A stretch of 48,636 bases of DNA from Terriglobia bacterium (GTDB lineage: Bacteria > Acidobacteriota > Terriglobia > Terriglobales > Acidobacteriaceae), in assembly GCA_020073015.1 (NCBI GenBank), contig JAIQFZ010000019.1, positions 1 through 48,636 of the forward strand, read 5' to 3'. The notes under the pieces are model-generated. The model saw only the letters and a program-made list of their open reading frames with translations. It did no database searches and was not told the DNA's origin. Each line of letters starts with the position of its first letter. The stretch's first letter is position 1. Positions 20,631 through 30,156 of this stretch are shown piece by piece. A program made the translations under genes and the position numbers.

Positions 20631-21338
20631 TCAGCGTTTGCGGTTGTAGAGGGCGGTTACTCTTTGGGCCCATTGGGTCATCATGCGCTCCATCGGAGAC
20701 TGGGGGGCGGCGGGCTGTTCGGGAGAGGGTAGGGGTCCTTCGACTCCGTGAGTGCCGCGCTTCGCGCTGCACTCACTCCGCTCAGGATGACAAGTATCTA
20801 AGGGAGGGTCAGCATTCGACGGATCGGCTTGGGGAGGCTGCTCTTGGAAGAAGTGCCAGGCTTCTCGGTATTGCTCGAAGCGGGCGCGGCGGCTGATGTT
20901 GCCTTCAGGGTAGAAGCGGATGCTGGCGCTGGCGGGGAAGGCTTGGGCGGGGATTACGTACCAGAGATCGAGCGGAAGAATGTAGGCGACTAATACGTCG
21001 ATGTCAGCGGGGGTGTAGTGTCCTTTTTGCTTGCGGTCGGTGTAGGTGGATTGGACCTGGTATCCGCGGTTGTTGGGGGACTCGGTGCATTTGATCTGGA
21101 CACGCCAGGTGCGCGGGCCAGAATCGAGGATGAAGTCGTAGCGCTCGCTGTCTCCCCAGGGCTTGGAGACGGCGAAGCCGAGGCCGGCGGCTTTGACTAC
21201 GAAGGCAGCTTCGGCCAGCTCTCCGATGCGCTTGGTATTGGGATGGCGGGCTGGGGGCTTGCGGTTCTGAGGAGAATCGGAATTCGCGTGGAGAATGCAA
21301 ACGGAGGCTAGCTTCGGCTTGAGGACTGACGTTTTCAC
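20631..21338 (-). CDS. PD-(D/E)XK nuclease, group I intron endonuclease-like
   Basis: 235 residues from a GTG at 21338; the start is uncertain because no strong ribosome-binding site is seen, and the open frame extends to 21740 without conserved sequence. The core resembles PF11645 (PDDEXK_5, similar to the intron-encoded enzyme I-Ssp6803I): TKRIGELAEAAF (Glu40), SERYDFI (Asp68), WRVQIKCT (Gln81, Lys83), then YTPADIDVLVAY and WYVIP. These give the E, D and QxK catalytic set. No intron is visible around it, and acidobacteria carry many free-standing members, so its role (repair, defence or selfish DNA) is unknown. Residues about 182-201 (CHPERSECSAKRGTHGVEGP) are encoded by a dispersed repeat. 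Confidence 0.75.
   Translation of the reverse strand: MKTSVLKPKLASVCILHANSDSPQNRKPPARHPNTKRIGELAEAAFVVKAAGLGFAVSKPWGDSERYDFILDSGPRTWRVQIKCTESPNNRGYQVQSTYTDRKQKGHYTPADIDVLVAYILPLDLWYVIPAQAFPASASIRFYPEGNISRRARFEQYREAWHFFQEQPPQADPSNADPPLDTCHPERSECSAKRGTHGVEGPLPSPEQPAAPQSPMERMMTQWAQRVTALYNRKR
20736..20790. repeat. CHPERS-type dispersed repeat inside the nuclease coding sequence
   Basis: The plus strand reads TCCTTCGACTCCGTGAGTGC, then CGCGCTTCGCGCTGCACTCA, then CTCCGCTCAGGATGACA. It has a palindromic core (GAGTGCcgcGCTTCGCgcTGCACTC). Its minus-strand translation is the CHPERS peptide seen in many predicted proteins of bacteria carrying this repeat (general knowledge). Here it lies in frame in the last fifth of the gene. 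Confidence 0.7.
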
Positions 21339-21493
21339 TTTTAGCTTTTTACGCTTACGCGAGAATAGCGGTAGTGGGATGCCGGCGCTGTGACGGGGGT
21401 TACCGTCCAACTGTGATGAAAAAGTCAGACGCTGGCGGCGAAAGGACCTATGTCTCGAAAACCGCGAGACATGGGGCACCCTCCGAGTGTCGC

Positions 21494-21763
21494 TCAGCCG
21501 GAAATGGAGGTCAGGAAAACCAGCAGGAGAAGCATTCCATCGACGATGATGATGATGGACGCAATCCAGATGACCACGACCAGGCGCACTTTGTCGGGGG
21601 CCGGCGTAGTAATTCCGATGGTAGTGTGCAAATAACCGAGCGTATTGCTCAGCAACTTCGCCGGGACCACTGGACTCGCGACCGCGAAACCAAGCAATAC
21701 CATGATGACATTGAAGACAATGACGCCGATCATCGCGCACTCCGGTCGCGAAGTATGAGCCAT
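21494..21763 (-). CDS. Small membrane protein of unknown function
   Basis: 89 residues from ATG 21763, with AGGGG about 8 nt upstream. Two hydrophobic stretches (about residues 10-30 and 59-84; the second rich in Ile, Val and Leu) suggest two membrane helices, with a short loop containing TTIGITTPAPDKVR. No family is recognised. It lies between the nuclease and the SPR/RESP-repeat gene on the same strand, but a terminator-like hairpin at 21856-21878 separates it from the latter. Confidence 0.6.
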   Translation of the reverse strand: MAHTSRPECAMIGVIVFNVIMVLLGFAVASPVVPAKLLSNTLGYLHTTIGITTPAPDKVRLVVVIWIASIIIIVDGMLLLLVFLTSISG

Positions 21764-21855
21764 GGTAGCACCCCTACTTCCTGAGGGAGTTCTGCGAGCC
21801 AGAAAGCCGGGTGAAGAGCGACGATAGGCACGTTTGCCTGTCTCTCCAAACGAGA

Positions 21856-21878
21856 AGCCCCGCTTTGCGAGCGGGGCT
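21856..21878 (-). terminator. Hairpin after the SPR/RESP-repeat gene, probable terminator
   Basis: AGCCCCGCT (21856-21864) pairs with AGCGGGGCT (21870-21878) around a 5-nt loop. The minus strand continues TCTCGTTT, a weak U-tract. On the plus strand CTGTTTT follows, so it could act in either direction. It is 35 bp past the stop of the gene ending at 21913. Confidence 0.7.
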
Positions 21879-21912
21879 CTGTTTTAAGCCGAGCGATCCT
21901 TAGGTGGAATGC

Positions 21913-22584
21913 CTACTTCTTGGGAGTGGAGTCCGTCGAGGCCGGGGCCTGCTCGCGCTTGGTGATCGAGATGACACCATGCTGACGCTTGCCAGTGGCC
22001 ATGCCGCTGGAGGCCTCGCGCGGAGATTGGACCCCGGATGGGCTGGCGGTCTTGTCCGCCTTGCCGTCCCCGTCGAGATCCCCAGCACTCACGTGGGTAG
22101 AGGGCTTCGACGGACTTTCCCGTCGACTCAACGAAGCTTTGGATGGACTCTCGCGGACAGCGGCGGCATCATCGGCCGCGCGACCGACGGTCGTCTGCCC
22201 TTTGGATTGCAGGGTCGGACTCTCGCGGAGACCAGAGGACTTGGTGGGACTCTCGCGCACGGCGGCTGGATCGTCGCCGTTCGAGACCGTCTTCACGTGG
22301 GGATCGCCGCTGGTGACGGCTGACTGAGCGTGCCAATCATCATGAGCCATGGTCTTCCCGGTAGCCTTGCCCGTGCTGTCCTCGCGTGCCGTTGCGTTCG
22401 GATCCGCTGCTGGCGCTTGCGCGTTCTGGTTAAGACGTCGCCCGGAAGCCTGTCCGGTGGCGACATCGCGTGGAGACTTCACTGTACTGGCCTTGGACGA
22501 CTGTTCTTTGTTGGTGGACTGCTGCTGCGCCACTGCCAATAGCGACAAACATGCGAAACCTGCAACCAAAATCTTGGTTCTCAT
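21913..22584 (-). CDS. Secreted low-complexity protein with SPR/RESP motifs
   Basis: 223 residues from ATG 22584, with AGGAGAG upstream. Residues 1-20 are a signal peptide (KILVAGFACLSLLAVAQ). The rest is rich in Ser, Ala, Asp, Lys and Gln and should be disordered. Two related words frame it: SPRDVATGQASGRR near the start and SPREASSGMATGKRQ near the end. Between them RESP occurs four times (RESPTKSS, RESPTLQS, RESPSKAS, RESPSKPS), along with AREDSTGKATGK. A DLDGDGKAD segment resembles an EF-hand or dockerin-type calcium loop. No enzyme domain is visible; a surface or spacer role is only a guess. Confidence 0.7.
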   Translation of the reverse strand: MRTKILVAGFACLSLLAVAQQQSTNKEQSSKASTVKSPRDVATGQASGRRLNQNAQAPAADPNATAREDSTGKATGKTMAHDDWHAQSAVTSGDPHVKTVSNGDDPAAVRESPTKSSGLRESPTLQSKGQTTVGRAADDAAAVRESPSKASLSRRESPSKPSTHVSAGDLDGDGKADKTASPSGVQSPREASSGMATGKRQHGVISITKREQAPASTDSTPKK

Positions 22585-22888
22585 TTTCACTCTCCTAATA
22601 GGGAAACGGTCGTGCACCGCACGTTTTCAGTTGAAGTTTGAAACGCGGGAATAGCCCCCAGATAGAAGCCATCTTGGAAGGTTTATCGGGCAGCAGCAAG
22701 TTACGAAGGTACGCGGGAGTCTCAATCAGGTTAATGGATGGAAAGGGTTGGGCGATTTATCGGTTGCTGGCGTGGTCGAGAAAGGCGAAAAGGCCCGCCC
22801 AAGCAGAGCTTGGACGGGCCACCCTCAAGAATCGTGCTGGGGCGCAATCCGCCGGGGCCAACGGGAGGTTTACGGGAAACGCGCCTGA
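22585..22888. other. Intergenic region with hairpin repeat
   Basis: 304 bp between two minus-strand genes. It should contain the promoter of the SPR/RESP gene. The hairpin at 22792-22820 is annotated separately. No gene is supported. Confidence 0.4.
22792..22820. repeat. Hairpin repeat of the CCCAAGC-GAGCTTGG family, copy 1
   Basis: GGCCCG and CCAAGC (22792-22804) pair with GCTTGG and CGGGCC (22808-22820), with one mismatch and a 3-nt loop. A related sequence is at 24147-24177. It lies about 70 bp past the stop of the gene ending at 22889 and could end its transcript, although the flanking U-tract is weak. Confidence 0.65.
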
Positions 22889-23389
22889 TCAAGCTGCGCG
22901 TGCCGTCTCCATGTGAGACCTCTTTGCCGCGAGAATGGTCAGCCCGACAAAAAGCAACAGGACAGCCAGTTGGGCGACCAGGAAAGGCGGCTCTTTCTGC
23001 GTCGGCGCCAGCGCTTTCAGGGCCGGCACCTTCAGGAAGGCCTGCACCACCGCGACGAAGACATTGAGGTAGAGGGCCAGGGTGGAGCCGACGACGTAGA
23101 TCCGACTCCATATACCGGCGAGGTGAAACACGTAGCGAGCCGGGATCACTACCGCCAGCACGACCAGTGAGATGATCCCGACTTTGTGCGACGGCAGAAG
23201 GTGATCGATGGGAAAACCGAAGCCGGTCAGGCTGGTTAATACCGTGGTGATCAGGAAGATCGCGGTCCAGCCATCCAGCCGTTTTCCAGTGAGCATACCG
23301 AATAGCACGATGAGTCCCGCGCCGATCCCGGCCAGGCTGATCAATACGTGCACGAAGGTGTAAGTTGACGTGGTCAGGCCCAGAATCAT
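22889..23389 (-). CDS. Integral membrane protein of unknown function (about 5 helices)
   Basis: 166 residues from ATG 23389, with AAGGACGG upstream; an ATG at 23413 would add 8 polar residues. Hydrophobic stretches lie at about residues 8-30 (TYTFVHVLISLAGIGAGLIVLFG), 38-58, 68-90, 98-118 and 137-155. Conserved-looking polar residues in membranes (H13, the PIDH motif near 62, and RYVFH) might bind a metal or heme, but this is a guess. No family is recognised. It is 84 bp downstream of another uncharacterised membrane protein on the same strand, so the two probably form an operon. Confidence 0.75.
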   Translation of the reverse strand: MILGLTTSTYTFVHVLISLAGIGAGLIVLFGMLTGKRLDGWTAIFLITTVLTSLTGFGFPIDHLLPSHKVGIISLVVLAVVIPARYVFHLAGIWSRIYVVGSTLALYLNVFVAVVQAFLKVPALKALAPTQKEPPFLVAQLAVLLLFVGLTILAAKRSHMETARAA

Positions 23390-23473
23390 AGTGTCCGTCC
23401 TTTCAGAGTGCATCGGATGCTACGAGTTCCCCGCAAGGTTTGCGCTCCCCATCGCACATCCGGTTCGTGTGTC

Positions 23474-24031
23474 TTACCGCGGCCAGAGCCAGCCGAAGGT
23501 GCCGGCCGTCAGCAAGCCGTAGATGAGTCCGTCGATAACTTCCTTGATCGTCGTTGCCCATCTTTGACCTTTCCAAATGCCGTTGCTCAGGTTGGCCAGG
23601 CCGTAGGCGAGGAACGCGGCAGTTCCGGCGACGCGAAAGACGGCCAGATAGTGCGCGCCCTGTGTAACCGCGTGTCCGGTGAGATAGGCGACGAAGAAAC
23701 CGATCACCAGGCAGTAGACGAACCACTGGATCAGGAACTTCGGCATGGCGGGCGGGGCGCTGGGAACGATGGTCAGGAACCCGACCGGCCCCTGTTTGTA
23801 CTTTTCCACAAGGGCGGGCGACTTCATGTCCTTGTGAGTGCAGAAGGGAAAGACATAGAGACCCGGCTTGAGAGCGGCGGGACGGAGAGCGGAGAGAAGT
23901 TTGTCCTCGTCGGGGAGTTGTTGGTAGTCGCTGCGGTGGTAGGGCAGCAGCATGTGCATGATGGAACTGGCGACGAATACGATGACCGCCGACAGCAGGA
24001 TGGGCAGCCAAAGAGCAGTGAGGGGAACCAT
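23474..24031 (-). CDS. Integral membrane protein of unknown function (about 4 helices)
   Basis: 185 residues from ATG 24031, with AAGGAGG 9 nt upstream. The first helix (about 5-24) is followed by HMLLPYHRSDYQQLPDEDKL and a soluble segment with YVFPFCTHKD and SPALVEKYKQGPVG, then helices at about 100-120, 126-147 and 161-180. The soluble segment has His and Cys residues close to the membrane face. I recall similar hypothetical proteins in acidobacteria but know no function. It is probably co-transcribed with the membrane protein gene at 22889-23389. Confidence 0.78.
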   Translation of the reverse strand: MVPLTALWLPILLSAVIVFVASSIMHMLLPYHRSDYQQLPDEDKLLSALRPAALKPGLYVFPFCTHKDMKSPALVEKYKQGPVGFLTIVPSAPPAMPKFLIQWFVYCLVIGFFVAYLTGHAVTQGAHYLAVFRVAGTAAFLAYGLANLSNGIWKGQRWATTIKEVIDGLIYGLLTAGTFGWLWPR

Positions 24032-24146
24032 GTGTGCAGCCTCCTTGAGGTGTAAGGACGAGGCCCAGGAATTCGCACGCGAGGCTACGACAGGTAGGAG
24101 GCTGCAGTCAAGAGGGGTGAATGGGGCACTTGTTGCACATTAGAAA

Positions 24147-24177
24147 ACCACCCAAGCGGAGCTTGAGCGGGGCACCC
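24147..24177. repeat. Hairpin repeat of the CCCAAGC-GAGCTTGG family, copy 2
   Basis: ACCACCCAAGCGGAGCTTGA then GCGGGGCACCC. It shares CCCAAGC(A/G)GAGCTTG and the following (G)GGC(C)ACCCT with the copy at 22792-22820. It lies about 40 bp past the stop of lon. Confidence 0.55.
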
Positions 24178-24215
24178 TTGAGAGGGGATGACCGATCTGC
24201 TTCCCAAGGGAGCCA

Positions 24216-26633
24216 CTACTGCCGGGCAGTTGGAATGTCTCCGGGGGGCGGCGTGGTTGGGGGCGTGATGGACGCGATGGTTTCGGATTCGGAGGTCATT
24301 TGCGGCAAGGGACCTTCGAACGCGATCGACAGCACCTGGTCCATGTTGTCCACGAAGTGGAGCTTCATCGCGCTGCGCAGGTTTTCGGGGACTTCGGCCA
24401 CGTCTTTTTCGTTCTCGGCGGGCAAGATCGCTTCGAAAAGCCCGGCGCGATGCGCGGCCAGAAGCTTCTCTTTGAGTCCACCGATGGGAAGAACTTTGCC
24501 GCGAAGCGTGATTTCTCCGGTCATCGCGATGTCGCGGCGAACCGGGATGCGGCTCAGGGCGCTGGAAATCGCGGTGGCGATGGTGATGCCGGCGGACGGG
24601 CCGTCTTTGGGGATGGCGCCTTCCGGGACGTGCACGTGGATGTCGAGATTGCGGTAGAAGTCGCGGGGGAGCCCCAAGCGGGCGGCGCGCGAACGCACGT
24701 ATGACATGGCGGCCTGGGCGGATTCCTGCATGACGTCGCCGAGTTTGCCGGTGAGAGTCAGCTTGCCTTTGCCGTCGACCACCGTGGCTTCCGTGCTCAA
24801 GATGGAGCCACCGACTTCGGTCCAGGCAAGACCAGTGACCAGGCCGACTTCGCTCTTTTCGTGGGCGAGGGTGTCACGGAACTTGAGTACGCCCAGGAAG
24901 TCGCCGACGTTTTCGGCGGTGATGGCGGCCGTGTAGTTGGGGCCTTCCTTGACGACCTTGCGTGCGACCTTGCGGCAGACGTTGCCGATTTCGCGTTCCA
25001 GATTGCGCACGCCGGCTTCCCGCGTGAAGGAGCGGATGATCTGCCGGATGGCGTCGTCGGTGAACTGGATGTTCTTGTCGGTCAGTCCGGCTTGCGCCAT
25101 CTGCTTGATGACCAGGAACTGCTTGGCGATCTCGGTTTTTTCCTGCTCGGTGTAGCCGTGCAGGCGCAGGACTTCCATACGGTCCTGGAGCGCGGGCGGG
25201 ACGGTATGGATCACGTTCGCGGTGGCGATGAAGAAGACCTGCGAGAGGTCGTACTCGACATCGAGATAATGGTCCACGAACATGAAGTTCTGCTCGGGGT
25301 CGAGGACTTCGAGCAGGGCGGCGGACGGGTCGCCGCGGAAGTCCATCGACATTTTGTCGACTTCGTCGAGCATGAAGACCGGGTTCTTGGTGCCGGCCTT
25401 TTTCATCATCTGGATGATTTGGCCGGGCAGAGCGCCGATGTAGGTGCGGCGGTGTCCGCGGATTTCGGCTTCATCGCGCACTCCGCCGAGCGACATGCGG
25501 ACGAACTTGCGGCCGGTTGCCTTGGCGATCGACATGCCGAGCGACGTTTTGCCAACACCTGGAGGTCCGACGAAACAGAGGATCGAACCTTTCGGATTCT
25601 TGACGAGTTGGCGAACGGCGAGAAATTCAAGGATGCGTTCCTTGATTTTCTCCAGACCATAGTGGTCTTCGTTCAGGACTTTTTCGGCGCGGCCAATGTT
25701 GCGAATTTCTTTTGAGCGCTTCTTCCAGGGCACGGCCAGCAGCCAGTCGAGATAGTTGCGCGAGACGGTGGACTCGGCCGACATGGGCGGCATGGCTTCC
25801 AGTTTCTTGAGTTCCTGGATGGCCTTGTCGCGGACTTCCTTCGGCATGCCGGCGGCGTCGATCTTCTTCTTGAGTTCGTCGAATTCGCTCTTCTCGCCGC
25901 GGCCCAGTTCCTTCTGGATCGCCTTAATCTTTTCGTTGAGGTAATACTCTTTTTGGGCCTTCTCCATCTGGCGCTTGACGCGCGACTGGATGGTGCGGTC
26001 CATGTTGAGCTTTTCGATTTCGACGTCGAGCACGTCGCCGATGCGATTCAGGCGCTCGGCGGGATCGAAAATCTCAAGCAGCGCCTGCTTCTCCTCGATC
26101 GAGAGTTGGAGGTTGGCGGCGATGGTGTCGGTCAGCTTGGCCGGATCTTCCATGCGCACGGCCGCGATCATGGTCTCGTAGTTCAGCGACTGGCAGAGCT
26201 TCACGTACTGCTCAAACAGCGCGGTGACGCGCTGCATGCCGGCTTCGATCTGGGCGTTGGTTTCGGTGGCATAGCGGGCGACCCGGACGGTGGCCTGCAT
26301 GAAGCCTTCGGTGTCGGTGATCTGCAGGATCTTGCCGCGCTCGATACCTTCAACTAGAACTTTAATATTTCCGTCGGGGAGCTTGAGGCTCTGGACGATG
26401 TTGACGATGGTGCCGACCTGGTAAATGTCGGTGGGCTTGGGTTCGTCGATGGAGGCGTCGAGCTGGGTGGCGAGGAAGATCTTCTTGTCGCCCGCCAAGG
26501 CCTCTTCGAGGGCATGGACGCTGGATTCCCGGCCCACCACGAACGGAGTCATCATATAGGGGAAGATGACCACGTCCCGAATGGGCATCATGGGCAGTTT
26601 CTTGCTCTCGAACTTTTCCTTGGGGTTGGACAA
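24216..26633 (-). CDS. lon: ATP-dependent Lon protease
   Basis: 805 residues. It unfolds and degrades damaged and regulatory proteins in the cytoplasm. Order: N-terminal LonN domain ([15 protein letters not shown] onward), coiled-coil middle, AAA+ domain with Walker A GPPGVGKT at 356-363 and pore-loop region, then the peptidase domain with Ser680 in PKDGPSAG and Lys723 in GGLKEK. The tail after the peptidase is Thr/Pro-rich and not conserved. Two in-frame TTG codons are close together; I chose the one at 26633 because GGGAG lies 7 nt upstream of it and only 1 nt before the TTG at 26639. It closes the tig-clpP-clpX-lon cluster. Confidence 0.97.
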   Translation of the reverse strand: MSNPKEKFESKKLPMMPIRDVVIFPYMMTPFVVGRESSVHALEEALAGDKKIFLATQLDASIDEPKPTDIYQVGTIVNIVQSLKLPDGNIKVLVEGIERGKILQITDTEGFMQATVRVARYATETNAQIEAGMQRVTALFEQYVKLCQSLNYETMIAAVRMEDPAKLTDTIAANLQLSIEEKQALLEIFDPAERLNRIGDVLDVEIEKLNMDRTIQSRVKRQMEKAQKEYYLNEKIKAIQKELGRGEKSEFDELKKKIDAAGMPKEVRDKAIQELKKLEAMPPMSAESTVSRNYLDWLLAVPWKKRSKEIRNIGRAEKVLNEDHYGLEKIKERILEFLAVRQLVKNPKGSILCFVGPPGVGKTSLGMSIAKATGRKFVRMSLGGVRDEAEIRGHRRTYIGALPGQIIQMMKKAGTKNPVFMLDEVDKMSMDFRGDPSAALLEVLDPEQNFMFVDHYLDVEYDLSQVFFIATANVIHTVPPALQDRMEVLRLHGYTEQEKTEIAKQFLVIKQMAQAGLTDKNIQFTDDAIRQIIRSFTREAGVRNLEREIGNVCRKVARKVVKEGPNYTAAITAENVGDFLGVLKFRDTLAHEKSEVGLVTGLAWTEVGGSILSTEATVVDGKGKLTLTGKLGDVMQESAQAAMSYVRSRAARLGLPRDFYRNLDIHVHVPEGAIPKDGPSAGITIATAISSALSRIPVRRDIAMTGEITLRGKVLPIGGLKEKLLAAHRAGLFEAILPAENEKDVAEVPENLRSAMKLHFVDNMDQVLSIAFEGPLPQMTSESETIASITPPTTPPPGDIPTARQ

Positions 26634-26733
26634 CTTCAATCTCCCGTCTCTGGTGCCGGTTCACATCCTCGGCAAACCAAGTCCAAATCCAGCGCTGGAG
26701 GCGCGTCTAGCCTTCAGTTTACGACAGAGGGTC

Positions 26734-26762
26734 AAACCCGCGGCCCTCAGGGGCTAAAGCCC
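26734..26762. repeat. GC-rich intergenic repeat with GGGCTAAAGCCC palindrome
   Basis: In the lon-clpX spacer, GCGGCCCTCAGGGGCTAAAG then CCCAC. The words CCCTCAGGGGCTAAAGCCC recur in acidobacterial intergenic DNA (general knowledge). The palindrome GGGCT-AA-AGCCC is short. No other copy is in this window. Confidence 0.4.
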
Positions 26763-26807
26763 ACATTTTTGCGGTGCCCTCTCAAAAACTTTGCCTTAAA
26801 ACCAGTT

Positions 26808-28088
26808 CTAGCTGGCTGCCTTTTCGATCATGGCCAGGGAGACGTCGCGTTTTTCGACCATCTCGCGGGTCACCTCGAATTCCTTGACCTTCTTCTGGCT
26901 GGGCAGGCTGTACATCAGCTCCAGCATCAGTTCTTCGAGAATCATGCGCAGACCGCGGGCCCCGACTTTGCGGGCCATGGCTTGACGGGCGATGGCTCGC
27001 ATCGCATCGTCGCTGAACTTCAGGCGGACGTTCTCGAACTCGAACAAGCGCTGGTATTGTTTCACGATTGCGTTCTTGGGACGAGTGAGAATTTCGACCA
27101 GCGCGTTCTCGTCGAGATCCTGGAGCACACCGACCACCGGCAGGCGGCCGACGAACTCGGGGATGAGGCCGAACTTGATGAGATCCTCGGGTTGTACGTC
27201 TGAAATGAGCTGGAAACTACGCTTCGAGGAAACCGCCGCCTGCTCCTTCTCGGACTCTTCGCCGGTGCGGAATCCCAAGGATTTCTTGCCGACGCGCCGC
27301 CCGATGATTTTTTCCAGACCTACGAAGGCGCCACCGCAAATAAAGAGGATGTTGGTAGTGTCGACGGGAGTGAATTCCTGGTGCGGGTGCTTGCGTCCAC
27401 CTTGCGGAGGAACGTTGGCGATCGTGCCTTCCAGAATCTTCAGCAGCGCCTGCTGCACGCCTTCGCCGGAAACGTCGCGGGTGATGGACGGGTTCTCGTC
27501 CTTGCGGCCGATCTTGTCAATTTCGTCGATGTAGATGATGCCGGTCTGGGTGCGGCTGACGTCGCCTTCGGCGGACTGCAGCAGCTTGAGGATGATGTTC
27601 TCAACGTCTTCCCCGACGTAGCCCGCCTCGGTCAGGGTGGTGGCGTCGACGATGGCGAAGGGCACGTCGAGCATGCGCGCCAGCGTCTGAGCGAGCAGCG
27701 TCTTCCCCGTGCCGGTCGGACCGATCAGCATGATGTTCGACTTGGTTAACTCCACGCCGTCATTGGCTTTCTGCCGGTTCATGTAGATGCGCTTGTAGTG
27801 GTTGTAGACGGCGACCGCGAGTTTTTTCTTGGTCTGCTCCTGCCCGATGACGTATTCATCGAGGAAGGTTTTGACTTCCTGCGGCTTCGGAAGCTGGTTG
27901 GGAACCGAAGACGGCGGAGTCGTGGTGCGATCATCTTCGAGGATGGAGTTGCACACGGCCACGCATTCGTCGCAGATGTAAGCCCGGGGATAGTCGCTGG
28001 GTGACGAGATCAGCTTGGCTACTGCGTCCTGCGACTTGTGGCAGAACGAGCAACGCAAGACCTCGTCGGAACCCGATCTGTTTTTCAC
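26808..28088 (-). CDS. clpX: ATP-dependent Clp protease ATPase subunit ClpX
   Basis: 426 residues, close to E. coli ClpX (424). It unfolds tagged proteins and feeds them to ClpP. The N-terminal zinc-binding domain has Cys13, Cys16, Cys39 and Cys42 (CSFC, CDEC). Walker A is GPTGTGKT at 123-130, the pore loop is GYVGED, and RKHPHQEF is the RKH loop. GTG at 28088 is chosen as start: AAGGAG lies 9 nt upstream and the length then matches the family. A longer frame to 28157 adds 23 non-conserved residues. It lies 111 bp downstream of clpP. Confidence 0.97.
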   Translation of the reverse strand: MKNRSGSDEVLRCSFCHKSQDAVAKLISSPSDYPRAYICDECVAVCNSILEDDRTTTPPSSVPNQLPKPQEVKTFLDEYVIGQEQTKKKLAVAVYNHYKRIYMNRQKANDGVELTKSNIMLIGPTGTGKTLLAQTLARMLDVPFAIVDATTLTEAGYVGEDVENIILKLLQSAEGDVSRTQTGIIYIDEIDKIGRKDENPSITRDVSGEGVQQALLKILEGTIANVPPQGGRKHPHQEFTPVDTTNILFICGGAFVGLEKIIGRRVGKKSLGFRTGEESEKEQAAVSSKRSFQLISDVQPEDLIKFGLIPEFVGRLPVVGVLQDLDENALVEILTRPKNAIVKQYQRLFEFENVRLKFSDDAMRAIARQAMARKVGARGLRMILEELMLELMYSLPSQKKVKEFEVTREMVEKRDVSLAMIEKAAS

Positions 28089-28199
28089 TCGGCCTGACTC
28101 CTTTTCTGGCCCGGAACCTGGCTGGTTTCCCAGATCCCGTTCCAGCTCCGCTCTCAAGACTGAAAGCTCATGACCGGCATGGCGAGCCGATCATACCCG

Positions 28200-28802
28200 C
28201 TATCGCGTCTTATAAATGATATCGTCTACGATTCCGTATTCCTTGGCCTGCTGCGCGTTCATGATGAAATCGCGCTCCACGTCTTTCTCTACCTTATCGA
28301 GCTTTTGGCCGCTATGCTTAGCCAGTAACTGATTAGTAATCTCCCGCATGCGCAGGATCTCGCGCGCGTGAATGTCAATGTCGGTGGCCTGACCGGACAG
28401 CCCGCCCATCGAAGGCTGATGGATGAGGATGCGGGAATTGGGTAAAGCCAGCCGCTTTTTGGCTTCGCCCGCCGAGAGCAGCAGGGCGGCCATGGAGGCT
28501 GCCTGGCCGATGCAGATGGTGGTGACGTCGTTCTTCACGTACTGCATCGTGTCATAAATCGCCATGCCCGCCGTAATCGAGCCGCCCGGCGAGTTGATGT
28601 AGAGCTGGATGTCTTTCTCCGGGTCTTCCTGAGCCAGGAACAGCATCTGGGCGATGACGAGGTTGGCGATATTGTCGTCAATCGGCGTGCCAATGAAGAT
28701 GATGTTGTCGCGGAGCAGGCGGGAATAGATGTCGTAGGCCCGTTCGCCTCGCCCGGTTTGCTCGATCACCATCGGTACCAGCATCATGCGTGAATCGCTC
28801 AC
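28200..28802 (-). CDS. clpP: ATP-dependent Clp protease proteolytic subunit ClpP
   Basis: 200 residues. Serine peptidase that forms the double-ring chamber used by ClpX. The catalytic triad is Ser103 in GQAASMAA, His128 in ILIHQP and Asp178 in VERDF. INSPGGS forms the substrate strand. GTG at 28802 is chosen because AAGG lies 5 nt upstream and the resulting N-terminus fits the family; ATGs at 28787 and 28784 remain possible, and the frame is open to 28961. It lies 82 bp downstream of tig and is co-directional. Confidence 0.97.
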   Translation of the reverse strand: MSDSRMMLVPMVIEQTGRGERAYDIYSRLLRDNIIFIGTPIDDNIANLVIAQMLFLAQEDPEKDIQLYINSPGGSITAGMAIYDTMQYVKNDVTTICIGQAASMAALLLSAGEAKKRLALPNSRILIHQPSMGGLSGQATDIDIHAREILRMREITNQLLAKHSGQKLDKVEKDVERDFIMNAQQAKEYGIVDDIIYKTR

Positions 28803-28884
28803 GTTCACCTTCCACACTCCTGCCCCAAAAATCAGTTGCGACGTCAGGGGAGGATCGAAATGGTCCGCATCGTTATTGAGGTAA

Positions 28885-30156
28885 TTACGCGGACTGATGA
28901 TACAGAAATTCGAGGGCCTTCTCGTTGCGGATTCTAGATCGGATTCTATCGAGGCCCCCATCCCGTGTCAAACGAGCGCGTACCGCTTCGACTGTCTGTT
29001 TTGTTTGCTTTGCCAGCGATTCCACCTCCTGATCCAACTCCTCGTCACGGACCTGAATGTTTTCTTCCTCCGCCATTTTCTCGAGCAGCAGGGAAGCCTT
29101 CACATCGTGAATCGCCCCCTCGCGCTGTCCTCCACGCAAGCGGTTGATATCCATTTTCTTCATTTGTTCAGCGGTGAGTCCCTGGGCGGCCAGAGCACGC
29201 AGGCCGCGCTCGAGGCGAAGGTCGATCTGGTGTTCAATCAGCGCATCGGGGACTTCGAAATCATTGCGGCGAATCAGTTCCGCCACAAGTTTGTCTTTGG
29301 ATTCGTGCTCGGCCTGGTGCTTGCGTTCGGATTCGATCTGCTCGCGAATCACCTTCCGTACGTCGTCCACGGTCTGAAATTCGCCCAGTTGCCGGGCGAA
29401 CTCGTCATTCAGCTCGGGCAGGCTCTTCTGTTTGATCGATTGCACCTTCACCGCATAACTGAACGTCTTCCCGGCCAGGCGCTTGTCCTGCGCATCTTCC
29501 GGATAGTTCACCTCGAATGTCCGCTCATCGCCGGCACTCGCCCCGCGCAGGTGTTCGGTGAATTCCGGCATGGTGTTCTGGCCCGCGATTTCAACCAACA
29601 CTTCATCCATGTGAACGGGCTGGCCCTCGCCGGCTTTCGGATTGCCATCGAGCGAGACTTGAGCGAAATCGCCGTCTGCGAGAACGCGGCCATCCACTGG
29701 ATTGAAACTGGCATGCCGCTCGCGCAAATCGGCGAGCGCCTGATCGACATCGGCCTCGGAAACCGCGATCTCCGGTTTGTCGGCGCGCAGTTCCTTGTAG
29801 CCTTCCAGCTTGATTTCGGGCATGACCTCGAAGGCCGCTTTGAAACGCAGGGGCTCACCCTCGTGCAGATGCAGGTCGGTGACCCGCGGTTGGGAAATGG
29901 GATGCATGCCGAGCCGCTCTGTTTCCTGGCGGAAGTAACGTGGGATGAGCGCCTCGACTACGTCGGTCTTGATCTCTTCCGAGAACCGCTGACGGATGAT
30001 GGAGGGTGGCACGTGGCCGCGGCGAAAGCCGGGCAGGCGCGCCATCTTCTGATACTTCTGGATCAGCGACTCGGTCTGACGGCCAACTTCTTCGGCCGGA
30101 ATCTCGACGTGAATCTCGCGTTTGGTGGTGCTTTCTTTCGTCTCAGTGGGGCTCAC
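28885..30156 (-). CDS. tig: Trigger factor (ribosome-associated chaperone and prolyl isomerase)
   Basis: 423 residues. It binds at the ribosome exit tunnel and shields nascent chains. The N-terminal ribosome-binding domain carries the signature GFRRGHVP at 43-50. An FKBP-like PPIase domain (about 155-245) and a long helical C-terminal arm domain follow. The start is GTG at 30156, with AAAGG 5 nt upstream. It is the first gene of tig-clpP-clpX-lon, the order common across bacteria. Confidence 0.96.
   Translation of the reverse strand: MSPTETKESTTKREIHVEIPAEEVGRQTESLIQKYQKMARLPGFRRGHVPPSIIRQRFSEEIKTDVVEALIPRYFRQETERLGMHPISQPRVTDLHLHEGEPLRFKAAFEVMPEIKLEGYKELRADKPEIAVSEADVDQALADLRERHASFNPVDGRVLADGDFAQVSLDGNPKAGEGQPVHMDEVLVEIAGQNTMPEFTEHLRGASAGDERTFEVNYPEDAQDKRLAGKTFSYAVKVQSIKQKSLPELNDEFARQLGEFQTVDDVRKVIREQIESERKHQAEHESKDKLVAELIRRNDFEVPDALIEHQIDLRLERGLRALAAQGLTAEQMKKMDINRLRGGQREGAIHDVKASLLLEKMAEEENIQVRDEELDQEVESLAKQTKQTVEAVRARLTRDGGLDRIRSRIRNEKALEFLYHQSA

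Noticed and set aside
20631-24215. Accessory stretch considered as a mobile element or defence island
   Set aside because: It has a nuclease and several unknown genes but no integrase, transposase, terminal repeats or second defence component.
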